A stretch of DNA of 64,000 nt, from the NCBI GenBank assembly GCA_950295325.1, contig OX485809.1, forward strand, positions 28,224,144-28,288,143. The letters are read 5' to 3'. Source of the stretch: Polytrichum commune (lineage: Eukaryota; Streptophyta; Polytrichopsida; Polytrichales; Polytrichaceae). The translations under genes were made by a program, and so were the position numbers. Each line of letters starts with the position of its first letter. The first letter of the stretch is position 1. The notes below the pieces were generated by a model. That model made no database searches. It was not told the DNA's origin and saw nothing but the letters and a program-made list of their open reading frames with translations. Positions 48,556-58,521 of this stretch are shown here, piece by piece.

Positions 48556-49763
48556 CTTCGAGATTAAGGAGTGTAAGAAGACATAGTATAGACTTGGCTA
48601 AGTTGCGTATATTCCAACGATAGATTGGAATCATACATTGTATTACAAAGAGAAAAAACTCTACATGTCATTATAAACTTCTCCATTCGGGCTAGGACGA
48701 AATTGAAGGGTGGAGGCTTTTTGGTGACATATACATAGAATTTCAATTTATAATGACTCCACAAAACTCATGTAGTCCACCCCCTCCCCAAAATTGATTG
48801 CCTTGAAGCACCTCTCAAAGTGGGGGCCCCTATCTAATACCATTCCCCTCACCACCTCCTCTTCCTTCTTACCCCCCCTCTTATCCCTCTATGTTACCTT
48901 CTCCACGCACATCTAGTTCCTTGTCATCTGCCAAGTTGATTGTTGTGGCCAAGGAGATGGGCCCCAAAACCTTGGAGCAAATAACATGATGCCTATACTT
49001 TTGTTTCATCAATTTGTGCTTGCCAAGTACATGAGCAAAGGGTCTCTAATGTAACACCCCCTCTCCCCACGAAAACAAAGAAACAAAGAAATTTGCCTCC
49101 TCGAATAACGACTCGTGAACTCACATAAGAAGGCTTGCAATTAGATAATTGGTGGTCCCAATGATTAATGAATAATTTGTATTCTCTTGCTTTTTTATAT
49201 ATATATCAAACCTAGGGTGACCATCTCAAGTTAGTTACCGCAACTTTTGAAGAAACTCTTTTGATGGTGACCAACTTGAACTTACGGTTGGTGTGGGAGC
49301 CGGTAAATGCATGGAAGTTCGGATTAACAGCCAAACCGGTCTTTAGAGTAGGAATAGCTAGTATGTTTTGATTAGGATAAGGGAATTTAGGGTAGCTTAA
49401 CCGTTTTAGGAAATAACTCTTTGCACGTCTGTCCAATCGCAATAAAATGGTTAAATACTACCCTCTTAACCAAGCCGGAACCGTACCGAAAATACCGTTA
49501 AATAACCATCAGCTCCGAAAGCGGCCGGAGTAATGACAGTTGTACGGGAAAGGAGCGGTTGCCACAAACAGTTATCAAGGACGGTTACGGGGCCGAACTC
49601 AAGGAGGATGAGGGCACTTAAGGAAATCAGCCCTCCCCCTTGAGCCATTTGCGTAGTGCGACAGTGCCGAGAGAAAGAGTTGTGAGGAGCTTTATTTTTG
49701 TCGAATCATCAGCAGTTGGATTGCTGAGATTCTGTTTTAGGACGGATAGGGGTGAGTGCACAA
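48556..49763. other. Intergenic; 5' part of a GC-richer block from about 49.25 kb
   Basis: From about 49250 the sequence becomes clearly richer in G and C and CG dinucleotides than its surroundings (many CCGG, CGG and ACCG steps). No terminal repeat of a retrotransposon could be delimited. Confidence 0.4.
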
Positions 49764-50437
49764 TGCCGGAAGTGCGGGAGGACGATGATCTTGTTCCGAT
49801 TCCCCTTAAGAATGTAGCGCCTGCCATTCCGACTCGGGAATCGGAGCTGAAGGAGTTGATAGAGGACCTCACCCGGATGGGATGCAAGGGCCTTCTTGCA
49901 AAGCCCTGGAATTTGCGGAGCGAGGCAACATTGAGGGAGTTCCTGTCTGAGAGAGGGAATCAATGGGAGAGGGCTAGGACTCCGGAGCGAGCAAAGACTC
50001 CGGATCGCGGTAAGGCCCCTACAGTATAGGTTTCGTAGCCACCCGCACCCGACTGCATGATCGTGGAGCCTTGAGGGCAGCCACCCCCTCTGGCGGTTAG
50101 GGAGCGAAGGATTACTCCAACTCCGAGTGGCCGGAACAGGGAACGGACAGCGGAGAGCGAGCATTCAACGCGGCAAAGCTCCAGGAAGAAGAAGAAGGTC
50201 CCGACCCCAGGGCATTCCGGCTCAGACAACGGATTGTGGGAGCAGACAAGTCCTTCAACAACAAAGGAGTCCGAGGAAGAAGTCACCCCCTCTCCTAGCA
50301 TGCGCAAGATCTTCACCCGACTTCAGGAGAGGAGACTCCTAACCCCCGGTGGAGGGGCGTCCGGAATCAGTGGGCCAGCTAGGATGGCCAGCCAGTCCAA
50401 GGCAGGGACAACACCGAAGAAGCACCGAACCACCTAA
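49764..50437 (+). pseudogene. Decayed basic, proline/serine-rich ORF, possibly gag-like
   Basis: From the ATG at 49764 one frame stays open to a TAA at 50435-50437 except for three stops close together (two TAG and one TGA, near 50027-50090) that are each one transition (C to T or G to A) from a sense codon. The first part (VREDDDLVPIPLKNVAPAIP, then an ELKELIEDL helix) is acidic; the rest is rich in R, K, P, S and T with repeats such as RTPERAKTPDRG. A possible polyadenylation signal AATAAAA lies about 265 bp downstream. An unrooted gag-type or accessory ORF of a retroelement is my best guess; no protease or reverse transcriptase is present. Confidence 0.4.
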
Positions 50438-50829
50438 GTTAGGTAGTTAGACAGTTGGGTAGTCAGGAGTAGGAGGTCGTGCAGGGAAGTGGTAGTTCAA
50501 ATTTTGTGTCAACGTAAAAGTAAGATTTGAGATCTGGAATTTCCGCAAAGGCGTCGATTCCATGGCACTCTCAGTTAGGGTAGGGTAGAGCGGCCAATGG
50601 CGCCGCCCCTTCAGTTTGGGGTCAAAGGCCACTACTTAGGTGGCTTGGAAGTTTGGAAAGGGGTTTTTTTCCCCTTTGTGTTGTTTTGTGCTTTCTAACT
50701 CAATAAAACTTTGATTCTCTATAGCCCTGGTGTGTTTATGCATGAGCAGTCCGGAGTGTGTCCAAGGATCATGGAGAATAGGAGGGTTAAGAAGTCAAGA
50801 TAGCATGAGAGGGAAAGGCCCAGATCGGT
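50438..50829. other. 3' flank of the decayed ORF
   Basis: It has the AATAAAA at about 50702 and nothing else I can name. GC-rich like the ORF. Confidence 0.4.
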
Positions 50830-51290
50830 TCCGGTTACAGGATTGGGTTGACCACTTCTGTGGTGTAGTGGGAGGTGAAGCCTCGCTGTTCCGTTTGCCT
50901 GTATAACTTCTATGTGGGAAAGCCGCTGTTAGGAATGGGTAAGGGGTGCGAGGGGTACTCGAACTTACGCCATCCGACCTTTTGATGAGGTCCCACAGTA
51001 TCTGGGAGGGGTAGTACGGAAAGCAGTACGGGTCGCCCAGTTATCCCGGATTTACAGGTCCCCAGTCACTTGTAGCCGGAAAGATCTGTCGGAAGAAGGA
51101 GAGAAACCAGATAGGTTTGAATGCCGGATCGGGTTGATCACTTCTGAGGTGTAGTGGGAGTGAAGCCTCGCTAGTTTTTTTGCATGTATAACTTCTATGT
51201 GGGAAAGCCGCTGTTAGGACTGGGTAAGGGGTGCGAGGGGTACTCGAACTTACGCCATCTGACCTTTCGAAGAGGTTTATAGACCCCGGG
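50830..51290. repeat. Two-unit direct repeat, period about 283 bp
   Basis: The run TCGGTTCCGG/TGCCGGATCGGGTTGA, then GTGGTGTAGTGGGAG, GAAGCCTCGCT, TATAACTTCTATGTGGGAAA and GGGGTACTCGAACTTACGCC occurs twice with few differences (about 50826-51000 and 51109-51280). It lies in the GC-rich block that ends near 51730 and probably belongs to the same element as the decayed ORF. Confidence 0.8.
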
Positions 51291-52414
51291 CAGATCCAGA
51301 TCAATCTGTCGTTGTAGTTCCGGGCTCACGTTACGGATTCTTTGTGTGACCTGCCAGGCCGGATTACGCTGATCCGGACTGGTTGTGAGGGAATACCGGA
51401 AAGTGGCCATATCGGGGCATCTTTCTCAGATGAGCCACATCACCATTGGAGGTAGGAATAAAAGAGGTAGGAATTGAGGAAGTAGGAGTAGGAGTAAATC
51501 TTAGCTTTAGTGGTTCATCCGGAAGGCAAGTCCCGGAAGTGAGGATTTTCCAACTAACCATCCGGAAACGGAAAGGCCATTCCGCCCGGTGGTTGATTTT
51601 CAAGAAGGGTAGGAGAGGAGCTGCCATCTTACACTTCATAGGGTCCCTGGAACGATACTCGGATCATCCGGACAGCCGGATTAAGCACTAAAAACATTTA
51701 ACCGGATTCTTTTGTTGATCCCGTGTTCCGACAGTTGGCACTACTGGAAGAACAAAAGTGGAAAATGAAAATAAAAATCCCTACTAGTTACTGTACCACT
51801 TTGAGTCAACTACCTCCATGTATGTCCTATAATGTTCTTTGTGCTTCAATCAAAGTTGCCTTCGCTTAAGAATCATATAGTTCTTGAGTGAGTTATACAA
51901 ACAAAACTACTTCATTACGCATTTGTTTGACTATACAATAGTTAGACAAATGAGTTGGGGTTCACAACATCTACCTATTTTCATCTTGAAGCCCCAAAGA
52001 CGATATGCTTTTGTTTTTTTTAAATGAATTTTGTTTATGTGGTTCTAAGAACATCACTTGATCAATGTAAGATGACCCCTTGTCCAAGGGCTCTTAATTT
52101 ATTTTTTTATGATGATTGAGATGCAGACTAATAGGTTGTTGACTTTGTTTCTATATGTTAAGTTACTCACAACTAACATGCCTCAAGTCCATGAGCACTT
52201 GCAGTCCCACACCCACACAAGGGACTTCATAAAGGGCCTTTGTGACACACCTTCTTTTGTCCATCCTCTTGAGGCCCTTGGTGGTTGTGGCTCTTGCTTG
52301 TGCAATGGGTGTTTGTGGCTCTTTGCTTAAAGCGTATGTGTTTGTAACTCATGGTTTGTGTAAGAGTTGTTTGTGGCTTATCCTTTGAGGAGTTTTTGGG
52401 TTGTATTAGCTTAG
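51291..52414. other. End of the GC-rich block, then AT-rich intergenic DNA
   Basis: The composition changes sharply near 51730, where CCGTGTTCCGACA is followed by GTTGGCACTACTGG. A CA-then-TGGCRC arrangement is what one sees at an LTR/primer-binding-site junction, but the putative LTR start was not found. Confidence 0.35.
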
Positions 52415-53445
52415 AATCATTCTTGAGTCTCTCATAATCTTCTTCTAGCTTTGAATAAGTATCAAATCTCTTTTAGTCTTTCATCTCTCTTGGATCTCTC
52501 TTAAATCTTAGATGCCACTCTTGGGAGCAAGCATGGTCAAATATACGAAAAAAGTGCTCCGGTATACTAAAACCAAAAAAAAATTGGTCAAATGCCTAAA
52601 AGTAGTAGCAAAGTGTTCTTTATATTGGATTTTTTTCATGGTGCCCTCTGTTGTTGTGTTAGGTGCTCAAATATAGAATAACAAGCTGAGATCTTCAAAA
52701 CTTATCATTAAAAGTACTGCTAAAAAAGTAATAGCTAAATGTGGCTTTGGACATAGATTTCATGACCTTAATTATTTTGAAGTAGGACTTCTTTCCATAT
52801 TCCTTGAATTCATTATAAACTTGAGGGCATCATAACAAAAATTTGTAAAAAAAACATCAATTTAATGCAATTTTATCATGGTTTAGACAAATTCAAGACA
52901 ATTATGTGTACATTATATCTACTTGCACACTACTTGCAACATCTTCTAAAATATGTAGACTTTTTTTTTAAATGTCAACATAAATTGCTTGGCTTTGTAG
53001 ATCAATGCGTTTCTCAAATATACATGATTTTTTCCTTCACAAAATCCAAAGTTAGTATATAATTTTGAATCACTTTCACTAAAGCCTATGCATGGTAATG
53101 GTGGAGTTGTGTACTTGACCATGGTTGCGCCCTCTTAGGTTCTTCACTTTAAATCATCAATAAATATGTTTTTAGTCTCCTAGCTTTTGAAGCATTATTA
53201 GACGATCTCTTATAGTCTCCTAGCTTTTGATCATTATCGGATCTCTCTTTGTCTTCCACCTCTCTCTTGGATATCTCTTAGATATTAGATCTCACTCTTA
53301 GTTCCTTCACTTTGAATCATTACCGGATCTCTTTCAGTCTCCTAAGTTTTAAACAATATCGGACTTGTCTTAACTCTCTACTTTTTTCTTGATATCACTT
53401 AGTCATGAATATCTCTTTTGATTTTAAGTCTCTCTTAGTTTTAAG
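52415..53445. repeat. Degenerate CT-rich tandem repeat split by a family C insertion
   Basis: Units of the type TCTCCTAGCTTTTGA, TCATTATCGGATCTCT, CTCTCTTGGATATCTCTTAG recur loosely at 52436-52518 and again at 53137-53445. The family C element 52523-53132 sits between them. Confidence 0.6.
52523..53132 (+). mobile_element. GGG...CCC TIR element, family C copy 3, with 4-bp TSD
   Basis: The left end GGGAGCAAGCATGGTCAAAT and right end TTGACCATGGTTGCGCCC are inverted repeats. TCTT flanks both sides (52519-52522 and 53133-53136). The interior matches 31929-32544 (AGTGCTCC, GATCTTCAAAACTTAT, TTCATGACCTTA, CTTGAATTCATTATA). 610 bp, non-coding. Confidence 0.85.
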
Positions 53446-55079
53446 TATGTTTTTTTGGCATGCATTCTCATGTAGAAGCCTGATCATAAGCACTCAAATA
53501 TAGGTTTCTGATTAAGAAGTGTGACCACATGATAAGGCCTACATATTGGAGAGAGGTGCACCAAATTATTTGACAACGCCCCTTAGAGTGTACCAAGATT
53601 GCGTGGACTAAAGTGATCTAGATTGTGGAGGAAGTCCCCCAACTATGACGAGGTCCTCGACAATTTCAACGTGTCATGGGGAGACAACAATCTCCTATGT
53701 TTCCACTCAAACTCTAATATACCTTGGAATGTCAAGTCATCTTTGTTGATTTAGAAATGAACATGCTTAGGCATCATATCCTTCTTGGGGCGGTATGGTT
53801 CCACTGGGTGCACTCTGGAGAGTTGTCCCTTTTTGTTTTGGATCCAAGTTCCCCCGGGGGGGGGGTGTAGAGAACCAGAATGACATAAGGGGGTATTTTG
53901 GACCCCCAATTCACATTTACAATTGATATGAAAAAATGTGAAAGAAAATAGTATAAATGTTAAACCTTGTGCAAATTCTACGTCGTAGAAAATTATATCT
54001 ATTATGTGTTGTCTTTTCTTCTTTTTCTTTTTTTGCTATAATTATTCAAAGGAAAAAATTAAACATTTCAATTTAAACTCTCATGCAACTTTTGAAATCC
54101 CACTTTCAATCTATTTGGTCAACTTTGTTTTGTCAAATGAAAGAATTGCATGTAATGAGATGATATCCAAAAACAATTACTTTATAAATGATCGTGATAA
54201 TGATTTCCTACTAAGTTCATTTTGAGTCTCTCCATTGAGTGCAGCCCCGGACCAGTGACCTTGTATTTCTTTTGGCAATGAAATATAAAGTGTTGCATGT
54301 GTCTCCAAAACAAAGAAAAACCAAAGGCATACATCTCTCTCTCTCTCTCACACAGCAGTTGAACTTCCTGTTTTTGAAGATTGCATACAGGTGCACCTGG
54401 TGAGTGGCAATCATGGCGAAGACCATTTTTTGCAATCATCAACCCTTTGATCACGGGACTGAATTCAAGTCCACATTTGTAACTTGTCCTGTCCTTGACC
54501 GCTTCATGTACACATATATCATTCAGGGTTGACACCCAACCATCTACAGGAAGTCTCAACTTACTTACGATGTTGAAGCAGCACGAGTTTTTTTGGTGAT
54601 TTACAAGTCAAGAGCAGCCATTGCTCACACGAAATCAACTGTTGCACCAACACACGTGAAACTTGACAAACATTACAGTTCTATGCTGTATCATGCGCTG
54701 GGAGGATCATGGAAATTAAGCCCCTCGTGACTTGTGATTGATGGGCAACACATATAACCCCCCCCCCCCCTCCCCCTCCCAGTTAATTAATGATGTGAGC
54801 ATTCATACTGAAATCTTCCTTTGTCACAGAACTAGAAGACCCGGTTGGACGCTTGGAGTTATTATTGAGATGCATCAATGGTGCACTTCAAACATTCAAG
54901 TTTCTAGCAATCAACGTGCGTCACTGAGGAATTGTCGTACGTCATTGGAAAATATGAAAACTTGTGATTGTGGTAGATTTACATATTTCTCTCAGTGATG
55001 CAGGACGATTGCCTAGGACTCGTATGCCGGTAGTGGGGCAGCCGCCAAGTTTGAGGTTGACTACGTTACAAGCAACATG
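53446..55079. other. Intergenic; holds repeat E copy 2 at 53630-53840
   Basis: The repeat E partner has GACAATTTCAACGTGTCATGG, CTTGGAATGTCAAG, CCTTCTTGGGG and GTGCACTCTGGAGAG. A C5G10 run (near 53851-53865) and a C12 run (near 54758) follow. A 125-codon minus-strand frame at 54559-54182 shows no domain. Confidence 0.4.
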
Positions 55080-55640
55080 AACTTTGCAACTTCTTTGAAA
55101 GTTTGCATTTACAATTGCCAACCCACCCACCCACCTCCCAAAGATTCAGGTGAAGGGCCTACTTACGGCGAGTTGTTTGTCTATTGTGGCCGTATAAGGC
55201 GAGAGTGGCCCCCAAACCTTTTGATGTGGCCGTAGGTAGAGGTGAAAGTCAAAAGATGGGAGTTGAATTTTATGTGCGACGTTCATATTGATAACCAGAT
55301 TTTGTAAAGAAATTGTGGTCAGATTGGCTATTACATCGCACCCATTACACATTGTTTCAAGAGTCTCACACCGGCGACAAGACTTGAGAAAAAAGAAGTA
55401 GGAAAAAGACTGGGCCTACACACACACAAGAAAGCTGATAATAATCATCAGTCACACGGAGGTTGAGGTGGAGTAAGTCAGCAACTTGAAGCTTCTTTTA
55501 GAGTGTGCACGTACGATTGGCAACTCACCCAAGTCACCGAAGATTCAGGTGAAGCACCTACTTACAATGATTGTTGGGTGGCCTTTTTCATGCAAGAGTG
55601 GTCTCAAACATTTTGACGTGGCCCTAAACAAATGTGGCCA
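55080..55640. repeat. Local duplication, two units about 400 bp apart
   Basis: GATTCAGGTGAAG(G/C)(G/C)CCTACTTAC, AGAGTGG(C/T)C and GTGGCC recur in order at 55080-55240 and 55480-55640. A third shared segment (GACTGGGCCTACAC ... AAGAAGCTG) is at 55410-55445 and 57020-57055, on the far side of the Tigger element. The units are diverged and of unknown origin. Confidence 0.6.
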
Positions 55641-55939
55641 TGTTGTCTACTATATTATTTAGTGCGGTTGACACCATTCATCATCAATCCACATTTCTTT
55701 GTCTTGCAATTATTGCATGGCAACTAGAGAGGGTGTCATGTGTTCCTCGGTGTTAAATGACAAGTCATGAAGACCACTCTAATTAACATAGTACACCAAT
55801 TCTAATGCCACACTAAATTAGATGTTTAGTCTAGCTACTACATATTATGTCATAGTGCCACACAAAGGTAGCTTAAACCCACGGTCTTAACCCGGATTAT
55901 GGCAACTTTGAGGTTAAGTCACCTAAGGCCATAATAGTA

Positions 55940-56645
55940 CAGTAACCTCCTGCTTAAGTACGCAACTTGAACATGCGTATTTTGTGCGTACTTAGCTGGT
56001 AGGTGCGTACTTTAGGGTTTCCCAAATTGCTTGTGTTTTGCTATAGTTGGTAGGTGCGTACTTTAGGATTTAGGGTTTCCCAAATCGCTATTGCTTGTGT
56101 TTCGCTATAGCCGGTAGGTGTGTACTTTAGGGTTTAAGGTTTCTCAAATCGCTTGTGTTTCGCTACAATGTTGAAGAAACCAAACGGAAAGTGTCTCAAT
56201 GAGCATGAACGCTGTGAAATCATCTTGAAGTTTAGTAGAACGAATACTTTGAGTAAAAGGGCTCTAGCCCAAGAGTACATCGTTAGTGAAGGCGATGTTA
56301 ACACTCAGGAACTAAATGTCGGTTTAGAAAACGGAGTTATATTCTAGGGTTTTGACTCTCTTTATGAGCAAGTTCTTGACATCGAGGATTAGTTGCTCTG
56401 CCTTGAAGTTCAATAAGAAGCAGAGGAAACATTTGATGGCCTTAAGAAATCGTTTGAATCAATTAAGAGCAAGATCCGAGCGGTCGGCCTCAAAGCCAAA
56501 CGCAAAAAACTTCAAAACTTACGCCAAATGACGATTCACGACATGTTCAACTAAGAAATCTTGAACCCTAAATTTTTTGCCAAAAAATGCGTACTTAACC
56601 GGGATGCGTATTTAAACGGGTGCGCACTTAAGTGGGAGGTTACTG
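55940..56645 (+). mobile_element. Internally deleted pogo/Tigger-type transposon
   Basis: The TIRs CAGTAACCTCCTGCTTAAGT and ACTTAAGTGGGAGGTTACTG (imperfect, over 20 bp) are flanked by TA on both sides (55938-55939 and 56646-56647). CAGT ends with a TA duplication are diagnostic of pogo/Tigger members of the Tc1/mariner superfamily. At 706 bp it is far shorter than an autonomous element of about 2.5 kb. Left of the ORF are three tandem units at about 55997, 56046 and 56115 (GGTAGGTGCGTACTTTAGG, TTTCCCAAATCGC, TTGTGTTTCGCTATAG). Confidence 0.85.
56168..56554 (+). pseudogene. Tigger-type transposase, N-terminal helix-turn-helix joined to the C-terminal end, with stops
   Basis: The ATG at 56168 opens a frame whose first 45 residues (LNEHERCEIILKFSRTN, then LSKRALAQEYIVSEGDV) match the CENP-B/pogo DNA-binding helix-turn-helix. 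The same frame continues to a TAA at 56552-56554 but carries three stops (about 56345, 56390, 56414), at least two of them C-to-T changes from Gln codons. The end (LYEQVLDIED, then LRQMTIHDMFN) corresponds to the acidic linker and the short KQTTITDFF-like tail of Tigger transposases. The DDE catalytic core is absent, so the deletion removed it cleanly. It lies wholly inside the TIRs at 55940-56645. Confidence 0.75.
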
Positions 56646-56647
56646 TA

Positions 56648-58439
56648 CTCGTATGTGTGACCCTCCTAGCACTTGATTTCTAGTGCACCCTACCACCTAT
56701 GATCCACCCAATCATAGTAGGGATATGCAAGTGAACTGCATGTTTTATACCAACCATGTGAGAACCTAGGGACTTGCCCTTAGGAGGAATAGGTGCCAAA
56801 GGGCTTGTCCGTGCCTGTTCAAAACATTCATTTTCAAAGGTAGTAAATAGTCGTTGGGAACCCTCTTACTCTCGTAATGCACATAATAACATAATAGCAT
56901 TATAGCAACTTGAAATTAAAGCAACACCGTAGCTCATGCAGGTGGAAACGTTGGAATCGTCTTTCTTTCTATCTTTACTGCCACACCAGCTACAACAAGT
57001 GAAAAAACAGGGAAAATACTGGGCCTACACCCTCAAGAAGCTGGTATATAATGATCAGTAACTCCCACCCAACCACTTTCCAAATGATTGACAGTCAGGT
57101 CACCTTCTTCATAAGCGTCCTCCAGGACCAGGTCAAACCTGTGTTATGACTAAAATTTAAAGTGGTTGGGATGCCGGTTTACGGGAGAGGTAGGTGTCTC
57201 TGTATGGGACCCAAAAGAGTTGTTCTACTGTCGGAGTGCAAACTTCAAAAACTGGGTTCTTACCAAGGACAAACTTCCAGGACATGCAAGAAGGAAATCC
57301 AGAGGACAACATCATTAACAGTGACCCTCTTCAGATGGAACACTAATTTAAGTTCATTCAAGTTCCCCTTTAACTCAACGGGACGTTTCTTCGGGAGTTG
57401 GAACTCTCCTGTGATCTTCCAGTGGTTGTTTTTCATGCAATTTTAATCATTTCTTTCCACTTGTGGTGCACGCTTGGAGGACGTATTTGAAATTGAATGA
57501 AGAGAAACCTATATTGGTTTGGGAGTGGTTCATTGAGGGCTATTGTGAAGGACAAGAATTAACATTTTTTTGGAGGCCCAACCGCCACTCATGGATTCAA
57601 GAATTAAGTTATGCATATAAGGTACGTGGTCACTGTTCTTAATTGAACACCTATATTTGAGTGATATCTGGCAAGGTTGTGATTAAGAATGGACACTAAT
57701 TTCTGCATGTCACATTCAATGCTGGTTCCATGAGCATGGCATTGAACCTTGAAAAGTAACACTGCTGCCAGATTAGGAGGCTGCCAGGCCTAAAAGTTGT
57801 TCAATGTTCATGAGTTTCCCCTGGAAGCAACGTTAAAGTTTGTTGCCTAATCTTCAGCAGGTGAGCTCAACCACCAGGGATAACATGAATTGCAAACCAT
57901 GCTTAATTAAAATGATGAACATTGGGTGATTTGTACACTCTGTTATATCCTCCACTAAAATATTACAGCCGAATTCCAATCACCAATCAATGTAAAGGCA
58001 CACAAAGTCCAAGACAACACGTGTGCTTCTACACTTGAGCTGTACTATGCTTCACACAGTACAATGCCTCACACTTTACCTGCAGTAGGCTTTGGCATCA
58101 ACAATTCCCCATCGTATGTATCTGGCTCTGCGATATTGCTGTGCGGTTTACAAATCAACCTCATAGCAGTAAATAATATATCTAGTAAATGAGAGTAGCA
58201 AAGAATGTTCACTCATCATACAAGGTTTGGTCCTCACCTGCAATGTTTATGCAAAAAATGGATGTGGAAATCCCACATGCAATCAGCAGGATGTTGGATA
58301 AGTCAAATTGCAATCTAGGAGATTTAGAGCATTGGAATTGTTTGTCAGAACTGCTTCTTGCAATTCCTCCACTGTGCCAAGAATTCGTACAGTATCACAT
58401 AGCCACAGTATTCCAGATTCCAGGACCTAATAGAATCTC
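56648..58439. other. Intergenic; no coding exon recognised
   Basis: Frames at 57162-57446 and 58189-58449 (+) have no recognisable domain. Downstream exons or UTR of the minus-strand gene at 58.5 kb could extend here, but nothing requires it. Confidence 0.4.
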
Positions 58440-58445
58440 TTTATT
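58440..58445 (-). terminator. Possible polyadenylation signal for the methyltransferase gene
   Basis: AATAAA on the minus strand, 76 bp beyond the stop codon at 58522-58524. The position suits a near-upstream element for the methyltransferase transcript. Confidence 0.4.
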
Positions 58446-58471
58446 ATAAGCAGACTAAACAATCAAAATCA

Positions 58472-58508
58472 TCCCTAAACCCTAAACCCTGAACCTTGAT
58501 CCCTAAAC
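58472..58508. repeat. Short telomere-type array, (CCCTAAA)n
   Basis: CCCTAAACCCTAAACCCT is followed by two degenerate units. The motif equals the Arabidopsis-type plant telomere repeat. It lies just 3' of the methyltransferase coding end, inside its predicted 3' UTR. Confidence 0.85.
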
Positions 58509-58521
58509 GAAAAAGCGAATC

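Noticed and set aside
54182..54559. 125-codon minus-strand frame
   Set aside because: Composition is that of random sequence and includes a (CT)n run; no motif found.
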